Source of the DNA: an uncultured Collinsella sp.
Lineage (GTDB): Bacteria; Actinomycetota; Coriobacteriia; Coriobacteriales; Coriobacteriaceae
NCBI GenBank assembly: GCA_900541715.1
Contig: UQLI01000009.1
Location: forward strand, 1 to 61,477
Reading direction: 5' to 3'
DNA length: 61,477 bases
In this document: in pieces, positions 32,442 through 40,601 of the stretch
Layout of the letters: every line of letters begins with the position of its first letter
How positions within the stretch are numbered: position 1 is the stretch's first letter
Notes under the pieces: generated by a model
Told to the model about the DNA's origin: nothing
The model's database searches: none
What the model saw: only the letters and a program-made list of their open reading frames with translations
Made by a program: the position numbers and the translations under genes

Positions 32442-34112
32442 CTACTCTTTATGGCTGCCACCTCCCCGCTTGATCAGGAGCGCGACCACGATGAGCGCGG
32501 CTCCGGCGACCGCTGCGGCGGCCGCGGCGTACATTGCCATATCGCCAGTCGAGGGCATAAAGCCTCCGGTGGTAATGCTAGGGGGTGTGCCGGTGGGCGT
32601 GTTGATGAGCGACGCCTCCAGGCTGCCCGTCGACCCGTCCGCGCTGTCGGCGCGCAGGGGCGACTCGGCCGTGATGGTGAGCTTGGGCTTGGCGGCGGCC
32701 ACCTGGTCGACGTCCAGGCCCTCGGCCTTGACCGTCACGGAGCGCGTACCCTCAAAGGCGGTGTAGCCCTTGGGTGCCTTGAGCTCGCGGACCTCCAGCT
32801 TGCCCGAGTCCACGCCCGAGACGGTCACGCGGCCGTCCTCGCCCGTGGTGACGGTGGCCTTGCCCTCCGCATCCCACGTGCCGTCGGCCGCTAGCGTGCG
32901 ACCGCAGTCGTCGGCGATGCTCAGGACCGCCCCGGCAAGCGGCTTGTCTCCGTCGCTGCCGCGCTTGGTGAGCGCGAGATCCCAGGTGTAGGCGCACGCG
33001 TTATCGCTCGGCGTGCGGGTAAAGCTGGCGTCGCCGGACTGGTCGGCAAAGGGAGAGCGCGGGTAGCGCAGGTAGACCTCGTTGGGGTTGCCCTTCGCAA
33101 TGCCGTGGTTGCACGCGCTGTTGAGCGGCGCGTTGTACACGGCGACCACGCGGGCGCCCGCGGTGAAGGCGTCGGCCCCGCCAAGCGCGACGATGAGGTC
33201 GCCGGTGCGCACGGTGAAGGTCTTGCCGTCCGCCGCTACCTTGGTGGCACACTGGGCCGTGATATCGGTCCAGCCCTTCGCGGGCTCGGTGCCGACGCGC
33301 CCGTCCTTGCCGGCCGAGACGGCGTCGAAGCCACCGTCCGCACCCGCCGCCACGTATACGCGCATGCTCGCGGCCACCTTGGAGGGGTCGAGCCCCGCGC
33401 TCATGGTGTCGACGAACCGCACCGTATAGGTGTCGTAGGCGGTGAGCCCCGCCGGGACCGTGGCCGAGAGGCGCCAGTACAGGTCGTCGGCGACCGTAGC
33501 GTCGGCGGCCTTCTGCCAGGCGGCGGTGCCGTCCTCCAGCACGTGCTTGGACACCTTGGGCGTCGCCGCCTTGGGCTTGACGGTAACGGCGCTGCCGCCG
33601 ACCAGGGCCATGATCGGCGCGGTGCCGGCCTCGCCTTGGGCGATGGCGTCGTCTTTGGCGACGATGAGCCAGTAGCCGCAGGACAGCTCGGCCGCCGTGC
33701 CCGCGTTAAGGGCCACAGACTCGGCACCAGAGCTCTGGAGGGAACGAGCGAGCTGTGCGCTCAGCGCGCTCGTAAGGTGGGAATCGGTGTTGAGCCACTC
33801 GGCAGCTTCCTGCGCGGTGGTCTGGGAATTGGGCATGCCGGCGCTGTGCAGCACAGGCAGCGCGGCGTCGCGCACGGCGTCGCTTACCCAGGCGAGGTCG
33901 GTGGCGATCTTAGCGTCGCTGTCGCCGTCGACGACGTTGGCGCTAAAGATCTGGTAGGCATCGTAGCTGCTCGCCACGGTGCCGCTCACCGTGATGGAAC
34001 CGGTCGAGGTCGGCGCGGCCTGCGCGGAAGCGGGGAACACAACCGCGCAGGTGCCGATCAGGAGGGCAAGCAGCGCAAACAAGATCGGGAAGGAGCAAAC
34101 TTTCTTATTCAC
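32442..34112 (-). CDS. Second pilin-like LPxTG protein (basal or minor pilin)
   Basis: 556 residues. Signal peptide (to about residue 33, PASAQAAP), N-terminal DAYQIFSANVVDG segment homologous to that of the major pilin (DFKGYKIFDANVV), a TPKVSKHVLEDGTAAW lysine motif, a Cna-B-like domain with E-box (LEVRELKAPKGY), and a variant sorting motif MPSTG with membrane segment and basic tail. GTG 34112 has GGGAGG 8 bp upstream and overlaps the upstream stop by 8 bp. It is much more GC-rich than its two neighbours. Probably a minor or wall-anchoring pilin; the role is inferred from order. Confidence 0.85.
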   Translation of the reverse strand: MNKKVCSFPILFALLALLIGTCAVVFPASAQAAPTSTGSITVSGTVASSYDAYQIFSANVVDGDSDAKIATDLAWVSDAVRDAALPVLHSAGMPNSQTTAQEAAEWLNTDSHLTSALSAQLARSLQSSGAESVALNAGTAAELSCGYWLIVAKDDAIAQGEAGTAPIMALVGGSAVTVKPKAATPKVSKHVLEDGTAAWQKAADATVADDLYWRLSATVPAGLTAYDTYTVRFVDTMSAGLDPSKVAASMRVYVAAGADGGFDAVSAGKDGRVGTEPAKGWTDITAQCATKVAADGKTFTVRTGDLIVALGGADAFTAGARVVAVYNAPLNSACNHGIAKGNPNEVYLRYPRSPFADQSGDASFTRTPSDNACAYTWDLALTKRGSDGDKPLAGAVLSIADDCGRTLAADGTWDAEGKATVTTGEDGRVTVSGVDSGKLEVRELKAPKGYTAFEGTRSVTVKAEGLDVDQVAAAKPKLTITAESPLRADSADGSTGSLEASLINTPTGTPPSITTGGFMPSTGDMAMYAAAAAAVAGAALIVVALLIKRGGGSHKE

Positions 34113-37100
34113 GACGCTCGCCTCCCTTCGCATTCGCCTTGCGACGAACGTGCATCCAGGCTGCAGCAGCGCAAAGCACCGCCGCGCCGGCAAGGTACGT
34201 CAGAGTGACGCCCGACATACCAGAAAGGGGCAAAGAGGTGGAGTAGGTGTTGGTGAAGGTGGGGTTAGGGGTTGAATTCGCGCTCACATTATCGTTGGCG
34301 TCGACCTCGTAGTAGACCGGCGTGCATTTCAGCGTGCCGCCACCGTTGTCCGTTGCCGTTACCACGACCTTGAACCTCTTGGTGTCGTTCTTGTAGCCTT
34401 CGTGCTCGGTGCCTTCGTTCTCTTTGGCGGCACATTCACGGATATAGTAGGTGACTGTTGCTTTGCCTTCAGTGAGATCTTTGACGCCAAGTGGGCCAAT
34501 TGTCTGCTCAGCAAACGTCACCGTTGCCTCATTGCCCGTCCCCTTACTAGTGCATTGGGTATTGAGCACCTTCTCATTGCCACTGGCATCCTTGGTGTAC
34601 AGCTCGAACTTGAACTTCTTCATCTCGCCGCCATCGACCTTCTTGGTCACCTGAGGTGTCCAAGTGCCTGAAGCCTGGTAGGGCGCAAGTTCGTTCTTAA
34701 ACGCATGGTTGGATTCATTGCCGATTCTTACGGTCGAGATGGTTTTATCTTTCGGATCTTCACTCCAGCTATAGAAGCCTGCACCGGGATCAGTGAAAGA
34801 CTTTTCGTTTTTCCTTTTGACGGTGACTATGGAAGCGCTTGTATTGACCGAAAAACGTTTAATCTCAATTCCCAAGAAATTCGTTGTTTCAACTGGCTGA
34901 TCGCTAACCTCTACATGTATTTTGTAAATAGACTTATCAAACTTTGTTCCTTTTTCGTTGACAGGAACTTTATCAGGGTCAGGGGGAACTTCAACAAGGT
35001 AGAGGTCGTAATTGCCCGACTGGTAGTTCGCGCCCGTATCAATGAGAATGTCTCCGTTTTCATCGACGGTAACCGCGGGCATAGCCTCGCATCCGTTTTC
35101 GTTAAGCGTGCCGTTCTCATTCCAGCATGGTGCCTTCTTTGAATTGGCAGGTGCGCCCAACAGCTTAAACTGATAGGGATGTTCTTTGAGACTCCGCTTA
35201 GCACCGTCCTTCATAAGGACTTTATTTGCCTTGACTTTGATTGCAGGATACGCGTTCAAAGCCTCGACCTTGCCAACGACAAGATCGCCGTTGGTCATGA
35301 TGCCGCCGCCGTGGGTGTATGAGTAGTTGCCACTGATGACAGTGGTCGCAGCGTTTTGGGCAGCGGTCTTGGCATCATTGGTCGGATGAGCCTCAAGACC
35401 GAACATATACTTAGCCTCGGCGCCGCCATTGGCATCGATGGTTATCTTCTCACGATCGCAAGTGCCCTTCCAGCCAGCCGAGCCACCGCCGAGCATCTTG
35501 CCAAGAACGACCGCAACCGTATTTTGACTGTCGTCCTGGCGTACCAAGAAGAAATCCTTATGACCCTCTTCTTTGAAGGTTGGGGTAATGTAATTAGTAT
35601 TTTTGTCCAAATTCTTATCATGACCACCGGCAGAGAAGTGCTCACCGTGATCCGCATTGTTGTAGATTGCAGCACCATTTGAGTGAGAGACAATCGTCTC
35701 GCCCGTAGGGCAAGCACCAACGCCGCCACCCCAGCCGCCGGCCACATTGTTGGTGATCAGCGTCTTTACGATATTGAGCTTACCGCCCTGCTGGATAAAG
35801 ATGCCACCGCCGCCCCAGTCGCCGCCGCGGCTCTTGCCCGTCATGGTCTTGTTGTTGGTGATGTAAACCTTGCTGGACGCACTTGCTGCCTCAATAACGC
35901 CGGTAGTACCGCTAGAAATACGGAGACCACCGCCCTCGGCATTGTCGGACATATTGCCCGCTATAAAGCCGCCAGTCATGGAGAACGTGGTGATCGGTTG
36001 ATTGTGAAAACCAGCGTAGATACCGCCGCCGGCCTCATGGGAGTAATTGGCAGTAACGGAGCCGCCCGCCATGGTCAGTTTGCCGCCATTGACAGAAGCA
36101 ATACCGCCCCCGCCGAGCAGACCGTTGTTGTATTTCGTAGTGATATAGGAGTCGACGCGATTGTTGGTAATGTTTGCCGTTCCTTTGATTGTAACGTCAG
36201 CATTTTTGGTAAAGACACCGCCGCCATAGCCATTATTGGGATTGTCGATGTCGTTATAGAGATCCTCATACGTAGCGTTACCCGAGATGACACCACCGGA
36301 TAGATTCAGCGTGGCGCCCTGGTCAGCATAGATGCCGCCGCCAGATGCTGCCTTGTTTGCCGCGATTACGCCGCCGGTCATGTTGAACTTGGCATTTGTG
36401 CCCGTCACGCACAGGCCACCACCCCAGCCGCCGCCGTTACCGTTGGTGACATAGCCGCCAGAAATATTGACAGTGCCTTGAGAGAAAATAACGTGACCGT
36501 CGTTGCCCAGGGTACGAGGCGTTGTGATCATGCCTCCGCTGAGGTTAAGCGTACAGCCTTCCCCAACAGAAATGACTTGATTTACATAGCCCTCTTTGCA
36601 CGCAACGATAGCGCCGAAATTGGTAACAGTGTGCTGGTAGGTCTTTTCGCTAGTACCAAGACCGTTAGGCGTACTCGTACTTTCAGTTACGTAGTATGTG
36701 AGTGATTGCGGAGCACTATCGTTCCAATTTACCTTCGCCGCCTGACCAGGCTCGCTACTGGGATCTTCAACCGGTGAGTCTTTCGCCGCACCTTCGACAG
36801 TTAGCGTAGCGCCAGATGAAATTGTAATAAATGTACAACCAGTCCTGCCGGTGTTGTCGTTACCACTGCTGTAATAAAGCTTGTAGCATGCAAGGTCGAT
36901 GGTGGTGTTTTGGCTAATATTGATCGGTTTGGACGACCAAGCGTCGCCCGTCAGACAATAGTTTCCGCCGTTGTTGAACTTATCAGTAACATCGCCTTCT
37001 ATTTTGTTAGCATTCACGCTTGCGAGCGCAATCGCATTCTCATCGCTATTACTATCATCCGCGGGCTGCGCAGCACCCTCAGTTTCCGCGTCATCAGACA

Positions 37101-37398
37101 ACGGGGCCATCTCGGCAGCACCGTCGCCAGTCTCGTCGCCCTCGGCGTCGTCGCTATTCTGGTTTTCGGTATCCCCGTTGGTAGTGTCGTCTACATCAGT
37201 AGACTCACTTGAGGAGCCCCCCCCCATTACAGTTTCCGCGGTAGAAACTGTCTGGGCATCGTTGGCGATGGCCTGCGAGATCGGGGGCATAACGAGCGAC
37301 AGTACCAGGCTCAAAACGGAGGCTCCGCACAAAACGCCTGCCAGTACACGGCGCGTCGCTTTTTTACTCTGCTTAGATTTGTCTGAATTCGCTTTCAT
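34105..37398 (-). CDS. Large pilus-tip adhesin with beta-helix and FctA-like domain, LPxTG anchored
   Basis: 1097 residues. Signal peptide (about 1-46), an acidic Asp/Glu/Ser linker (about 50-125), then a right-handed parallel beta-helix region (about 150-640) built of repeats such as GGGIYADQGATLNLSGG, typical of adhesins and carbohydrate-active surface proteins. A beta domain near 780-880 and a C-terminal FctA/Spy0128-like isopeptide domain (from PQVTKKVDGGEMKKFKFELY, about 935-1050) follow, then LPLSG with membrane segment and basic tail. ATG 37398 follows GGAGGAG. First gene in the operon and the obvious candidate tip protein. AT-richer than the next gene. Confidence 0.85.
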   Translation of the reverse strand: MKANSDKSKQSKKATRRVLAGVLCGASVLSLVLSLVMPPISQAIANDAQTVSTAETVMGGGSSSESTDVDDTTNGDTENQNSDDAEGDETGDGAAEMAPLSDDAETEGAAQPADDSNSDENAIALASVNANKIEGDVTDKFNNGGNYCLTGDAWSSKPINISQNTTIDLACYKLYYSSGNDNTGRTGCTFITISSGATLTVEGAAKDSPVEDPSSEPGQAAKVNWNDSAPQSLTYYVTESTSTPNGLGTSEKTYQHTVTNFGAIVACKEGYVNQVISVGEGCTLNLSGGMITTPRTLGNDGHVIFSQGTVNISGGYVTNGNGGGWGGGLCVTGTNAKFNMTGGVIAANKAASGGGIYADQGATLNLSGGVISGNATYEDLYNDIDNPNNGYGGGVFTKNADVTIKGTANITNNRVDSYITTKYNNGLLGGGGIASVNGGKLTMAGGSVTANYSHEAGGGIYAGFHNQPITTFSMTGGFIAGNMSDNAEGGGLRISSGTTGVIEAASASSKVYITNNKTMTGKSRGGDWGGGGIFIQQGGKLNIVKTLITNNVAGGWGGGVGACPTGETIVSHSNGAAIYNNADHGEHFSAGGHDKNLDKNTNYITPTFKEEGHKDFFLVRQDDSQNTVAVVLGKMLGGGSAGWKGTCDREKITIDANGGAEAKYMFGLEAHPTNDAKTAAQNAATTVISGNYSYTHGGGIMTNGDLVVGKVEALNAYPAIKVKANKVLMKDGAKRSLKEHPYQFKLLGAPANSKKAPCWNENGTLNENGCEAMPAVTVDENGDILIDTGANYQSGNYDLYLVEVPPDPDKVPVNEKGTKFDKSIYKIHVEVSDQPVETTNFLGIEIKRFSVNTSASIVTVKRKNEKSFTDPGAGFYSWSEDPKDKTISTVRIGNESNHAFKNELAPYQASGTWTPQVTKKVDGGEMKKFKFELYTKDASGNEKVLNTQCTSKGTGNEATVTFAEQTIGPLGVKDLTEGKATVTYYIRECAAKENEGTEHEGYKNDTKRFKVVVTATDNGGGTLKCTPVYYEVDANDNVSANSTPNPTFTNTYSTSLPLSGMSGVTLTYLAGAAVLCAAAAWMHVRRKANAKGGERRE

Positions 37399-37452
37399 CG
37401 ATGTCTCCTCCCCAAGAGACCGCGATCTTGCTCTTTCACTATCAAACGTATC

Positions 37453-37518
37453 TGCGCAATCTGTAATTGCGCACGCTTAGTAATCCATATTGTAGCAATT
37501 GTTTGAACATCTAAGCAA
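37453..37518 (-). promoter_or_regulatory. Probable pilus operon promoter with leader hairpin
   Basis: On the minus strand TTGCTT (37513-37518) and TACAAT (37489-37494) are 18 bp apart. Downstream in the leader, TGCGCAAT-CTGTA-ATTGCGCA (37453-37473) is a perfect 8-bp hairpin or operator. The whole 37399-37836 stretch is AT-rich compared with the rest of the window, and I see no gene in it. Confidence 0.5.
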
Positions 37519-37836
37519 AAATACCGATAGTTTTATAGCGAATTCTCAATTCGCTTGACATTTGCTCGGATTTACCTTCGTTTATTCGCTATGAAATATC
37601 TATTTCTACTGGTAATTAAGCTAGTTATCATTTTTTAATAGCATTTTATTTATTTGCACAACATTTTGCTCAAGAGCATGCGTCCTGTGAACGGTAGATC
37701 ATTAACCGGGAGGAATAGACTACCAAATTGATGGGAATATCTTTAACCCATCGGTGGTTAGAGGCGTGATGTTCAGACAACGTTATTTGTATTTTCGCGC
37801 AGATTTTCGGTATCAATTCGCCCAAATCGCCTGAGG

Positions 37837-37869
37837 CCACCGCAAAGGTACCTGCCCCTTTTGTGGTGG
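37837..37869 (-). terminator. CCACCACAAAGG-family hairpin after HAD gene
   Basis: CCACCGCAAAGG..CCTTTTGTGGTGG around TACCTGCC, 14 bases beyond the HAD gene stop. Degenerate member of the family (one G:U-type change), without a T tract. Confidence 0.6.
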
Positions 37870-37882
37870 TTCTCCCCCTGCG

Positions 37883-38704
37883 CTACAGCAGATGTTCCTC
37901 GATAAAGATCGCTATGCCGTCTTTGTCGTTGCTGGCGGTTACAAAGTCGGCGGCGGCACGGGTGGCATCGCTGCCATTTGCCATGGCCACGCCCACGCCG
38001 GCGTCAGCCACCATGCAGGTGTCGTTGTCCGCATCGCCAAACACGCAGATGTCTTGGAGCTCCATGTCGTTGAGCTCCGCCACGCGCACAAGGCCGCGCG
38101 TCTTGGACACGCGCGGATCCATAAACTCGTAGAGCCGCTGCGTGGTTTGCAGAGCCGCCGCCTTAACAGTGTCATCGGCAAACGTCGATGCTCGCTCAAT
38201 CACCCGCGGCATTACCTCGGGCGCCATGGTAAACATCACCTTGGGCTGCGGCTCGCGCAAGAACTCGGCAAAATCGACCACCTGGTAGGGCACGCCGTCG
38301 ACGCGCGACAGGTGCTCGACGCACGCGTTGCTCTCGGGCACGTAGAACACGCCGTCTCGGGGGCAGACGGGCGTTGCCGGAAGGTCCGCCATGTGCTTGC
38401 AGATGCGCGCGATGGTCTCGCCCGGCAGCGGATAGCTCAGCTCGTTGATGTCGTGCGCGCGGTCGATGACCTCGGCGCCACCGCAGCCCACCATCACGTC
38501 TACCAGGCCTTCGATGCCCCAGAGCTCGTACATGGCCTCGGTCGCGTGGGCGTCGCGCCCGGTGCACAGGCCAAAGAGCACACCGCGCTCGCGCAGGGCG
38601 CGGATCGCCGCCACGGTGCGCGGGGACACCGTGTGCTGGCTCGTGAGCAGCGTGCCGTCGATATCGCAGAACACGGCTTTGATGTGGCTGAAGGTGGTGT
38701 CCAT
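37883..38704 (-). CDS. Cof-type HAD superfamily phosphatase
   Basis: 273 residues. Motif I DIDGTLLT (nucleophile Asp near residue 14), motif II TGRD, and motif IV FGDADNDTCMVADAGVGVAMANG identify a class IIB (Cof/YidA) HAD hydrolase, which usually dephosphorylates sugar phosphates or nucleotides. Substrate unknown. ATG 38704 follows AAAGGC. Flanked by family hairpins on both sides, so likely monocistronic. Confidence 0.9.
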   Translation of the reverse strand: MDTTFSHIKAVFCDIDGTLLTSQHTVSPRTVAAIRALRERGVLFGLCTGRDAHATEAMYELWGIEGLVDVMVGCGGAEVIDRAHDINELSYPLPGETIARICKHMADLPATPVCPRDGVFYVPESNACVEHLSRVDGVPYQVVDFAEFLREPQPKVMFTMAPEVMPRVIERASTFADDTVKAAALQTTQRLYEFMDPRVSKTRGLVRVAELNDMELQDICVFGDADNDTCMVADAGVGVAMANGSDATRAAADFVTASNDKDGIAIFIEEHLL

Positions 38705-38798
38705 GGGGGCCTTTCTGGGTTGTGCGGCGGTGTGGGGTGTATTCGTGAACGGCGTACATGGTATACCAAGGCACAGGCGCGGCCCGTCAAAGCAAAAA

Positions 38799-38831
38799 CC
38801 ACCACAAAGGGGCCTGGCCCCTTTGTGGTGG
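38799..38831 (-). terminator. CCACCACAAAGG-family hairpin (best copy)
   Basis: Perfect 14-bp stem CCACCACAAAGGGG / CCCCTTTGTGGTGG with a 5-nt loop, followed on the minus strand by TTTTTGC. Works as an intrinsic terminator downstream of the MFS gene, beyond the hairpin at 38868. Confidence 0.75.
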
Positions 38832-38867
38832 CCGGACCCGAAGGGTGGCCTGACCCGGGGCGCAAAG

Positions 38868-38930
38868 CATCACAACATTCGACGTTTTTCGGCAAAATCG
38901 CGATTTTCATCGAATGTTGTGATGGTTTTT
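38868..38930. repeat. CATCACAACATTCGA-family hairpin, copy 2
   Basis: Perfect 15-bp outer arms CATCACAACATTCGA / TCGAATGTTGTGATG with a loop containing TTTTTCGGCAAAATCG; a T run follows on the plus strand (38926-38930). It abuts the MFS stop codon at 38929, so this gene's 3' end is part of the repeat. Confidence 0.88.
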
Positions 38931-40215
38931 ACTGCCTTGCGGCACGATCAAAATGCCGGCGTCCAAACAGCAGCAGCGCCGCGGGAACTGCCGTCACGAC
39001 CATGCCCGCCCCTACTAGCGTCTGCTGCACGCCAAACGTCGCCGCCAGCCACGGGGCAATCGCCAGCGGGGCCACGCCAGCGAACATATTGCCAAAGCCC
39101 ATGACCGAGTTCACACGGCCGAGTTGCTCGAGCGGCGCCGTCGTTTGCACGATGGTGTTGTGGAGCGGGTTGACGACACCCCAAGCTATGCCCAGGGCGA
39201 CCTGGCCGACAAGGGCCACACCCACGTACGGCGTCCCTACATAGAGCAGGCTTCCCAGGCCCACGGTCATAAGTGCCACGAGCAGCGTTTTTAGGTTGGC
39301 CAGGTGCGGCGGCAAGCGGAGCGCGAGGACGGCGCCCAGCACCGCGCCCACGCCGCAGGCCGACGAGAGCCAGCCCAACCACTCGACACCGACATGCAGA
39401 ACATCGCGGTAGAAGAACGACTCCAGCGGGTCGAAGGCGCCATAGCCGAAGTTCGAAAGGAAGATGATGCAGAAAAGTAGCGCGAGGACGCTGTTGGTGA
39501 AGACTGTCTTGATGCTGGCTGCGAAGGTGGCGCGGGCGGATTTACTGGAGTCGGAGCTCTGGCTGGCAGTACTTGCCGTTGTGCTGCTATCCGCGGGAGT
39601 ACTTTCGCGCGCGGCGACGCGACCTGCTTGCGGCCTAAAGCCCCAACCGGCGACGAGCGCCAGTACGGTAAAGATCATCATGAGCACAAACACCGCGCGC
39701 GACGACGCAGCCGCCGCGGCAAAGCCACCCAGCGTGGGGCCAACGATGATACTCACGTTTGAGAACATGGCAATGGCGGAGTTGATGTCTTTGAGCTCGA
39801 CGGGGTCGTTGGTGAGGTAGGCCGGATAGGACGTGGCAATGGGCTGAGCGAATCCCATCGTAAAGCCTAGGAACACCGCGCCGAGCAGGACGACGCCGGT
39901 CGCTCTACCAAAGGCGATGATTGCCGTGCCAGTTGCAAGAGCGCCGACGATGCTCAGCAAGAAATGACGGCGTGAGCCCCAGGCGTCGAGCGCCGCGCCA
40001 CCCGCAAAGGATCCCATGATCACGAAAACGTTCATGAACAGGACGGCCAGCGATGTCGCCACGACCGAAGCATCGTCTGCATAGGTGAGCGTTCCGATGA
40101 CGCCGATGAAGTAGCTGGTCTGAAAACCGGTGTAGATGAGAAAGCGCATCGCCACCAGGCGCTTGGCCTGCACGGACAGCGAAGGCTGAGGCTTAGAAAA
40201 AAGAGATGCGAGCAT
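38929..40215 (-). CDS. Major facilitator superfamily transporter
   Basis: 428 residues with about 12 hydrophobic helices. The MFS intracellular loop is visible as AGGAALDAWGSRRHFL after helix 2, with a long charged central loop (ARESTPADSSTTASTAS..., about 200-235) between the two six-helix halves. Resembles drug or macrolide efflux (MefA-like) carriers; substrate not known. ATG 40215 has CAAGGAG 6 bp upstream; in-frame ATGs upstream do not. Confidence 0.85.
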   Translation of the reverse strand: MLASLFSKPQPSLSVQAKRLVAMRFLIYTGFQTSYFIGVIGTLTYADDASVVATSLAVLFMNVFVIMGSFAGGAALDAWGSRRHFLLSIVGALATGTAIIAFGRATGVVLLGAVFLGFTMGFAQPIATSYPAYLTNDPVELKDINSAIAMFSNVSIIVGPTLGGFAAAAASSRAVFVLMMIFTVLALVAGWGFRPQAGRVAARESTPADSSTTASTASQSSDSSKSARATFAASIKTVFTNSVLALLFCIIFLSNFGYGAFDPLESFFYRDVLHVGVEWLGWLSSACGVGAVLGAVLALRLPPHLANLKTLLVALMTVGLGSLLYVGTPYVGVALVGQVALGIAWGVVNPLHNTIVQTTAPLEQLGRVNSVMGFGNMFAGVAPLAIAPWLAATFGVQQTLVGAGMVVTAVPAALLLFGRRHFDRAARQ

Positions 40216-40389
40216 GGAGACTCCTTGTTTCATACGAATACGGGCGGTGGGCATTCGCCACCGTCTGTCAAATCAATCTATCCGCATGAAACATTAAGGA
40301 CGCATCAAGCCTCTTCTCTCCGTTTTTCGCCCGTCATGAACTACTTGGTAGATTGTAAGGCATGTCCCACACATCTACCAAAGCAAAAA

Positions 40390-40422
40390 CCACCACAAAG
40401 GTGCCTGGCCCCTTTGTGGTGG
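40390..40422 (-). terminator. CCACCACAAAGG-family hairpin before MFS promoter
   Basis: CCACCACAAAGG / CCTTTGTGGTGG (12 bp, perfect) with a TTTTTGC tract on the minus strand. Third hairpin in the 386-bp gap after the moaC-mobB gene, after those at 40496-40595 and 40441-40480. Confidence 0.7.
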
Positions 40423-40440
40423 AAATGACGTTTGACCAGA

Positions 40441-40480
40441 TAAAACCTGCCAAAATAAACCTGTCCCTTTTTGGCAGGTT
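40441..40480 (-). terminator. Intrinsic terminator after moaC-mobB
   Basis: Perfect 12-bp stem AACCTGCCAAAA / TTTTGGCAGGTT with a 13-nt loop, followed on the minus strand by TTATCTGG. Part of a run of three hairpins that ends the molybdopterin operon. Confidence 0.7.
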
Positions 40481-40495
40481 ATGGCAGCGCAGCGA

Positions 40496-40595
40496 GCCGG
40501 TTCCAAGTGCCCCAGATCGCCCCGAAAGAGGAGCGACGCGTACTTTGGTACGCGAGCGACGGCTTGAGGGGCGAGATGGGGTGCTTGGGGCCGGC
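40496..40595 (-). repeat. Long hairpin with evenly spaced 2-nt internal loops
   Basis: Arms 40496-40523 and 40568-40595 (28 bp) pair except at three 2-nt positions, giving a helix of 5, 5, 5 and 7 bp separated by three symmetric 2-by-2 internal loops. The interior carries a GCGTAC/GTACGC hairpin. It starts 6 bases after the moaC-mobB stop. Unlike the giant hairpins at 8596 and 24199, its core is different. Confidence 0.75.
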
Positions 40596-40601
40596 GCAGC
40601 G

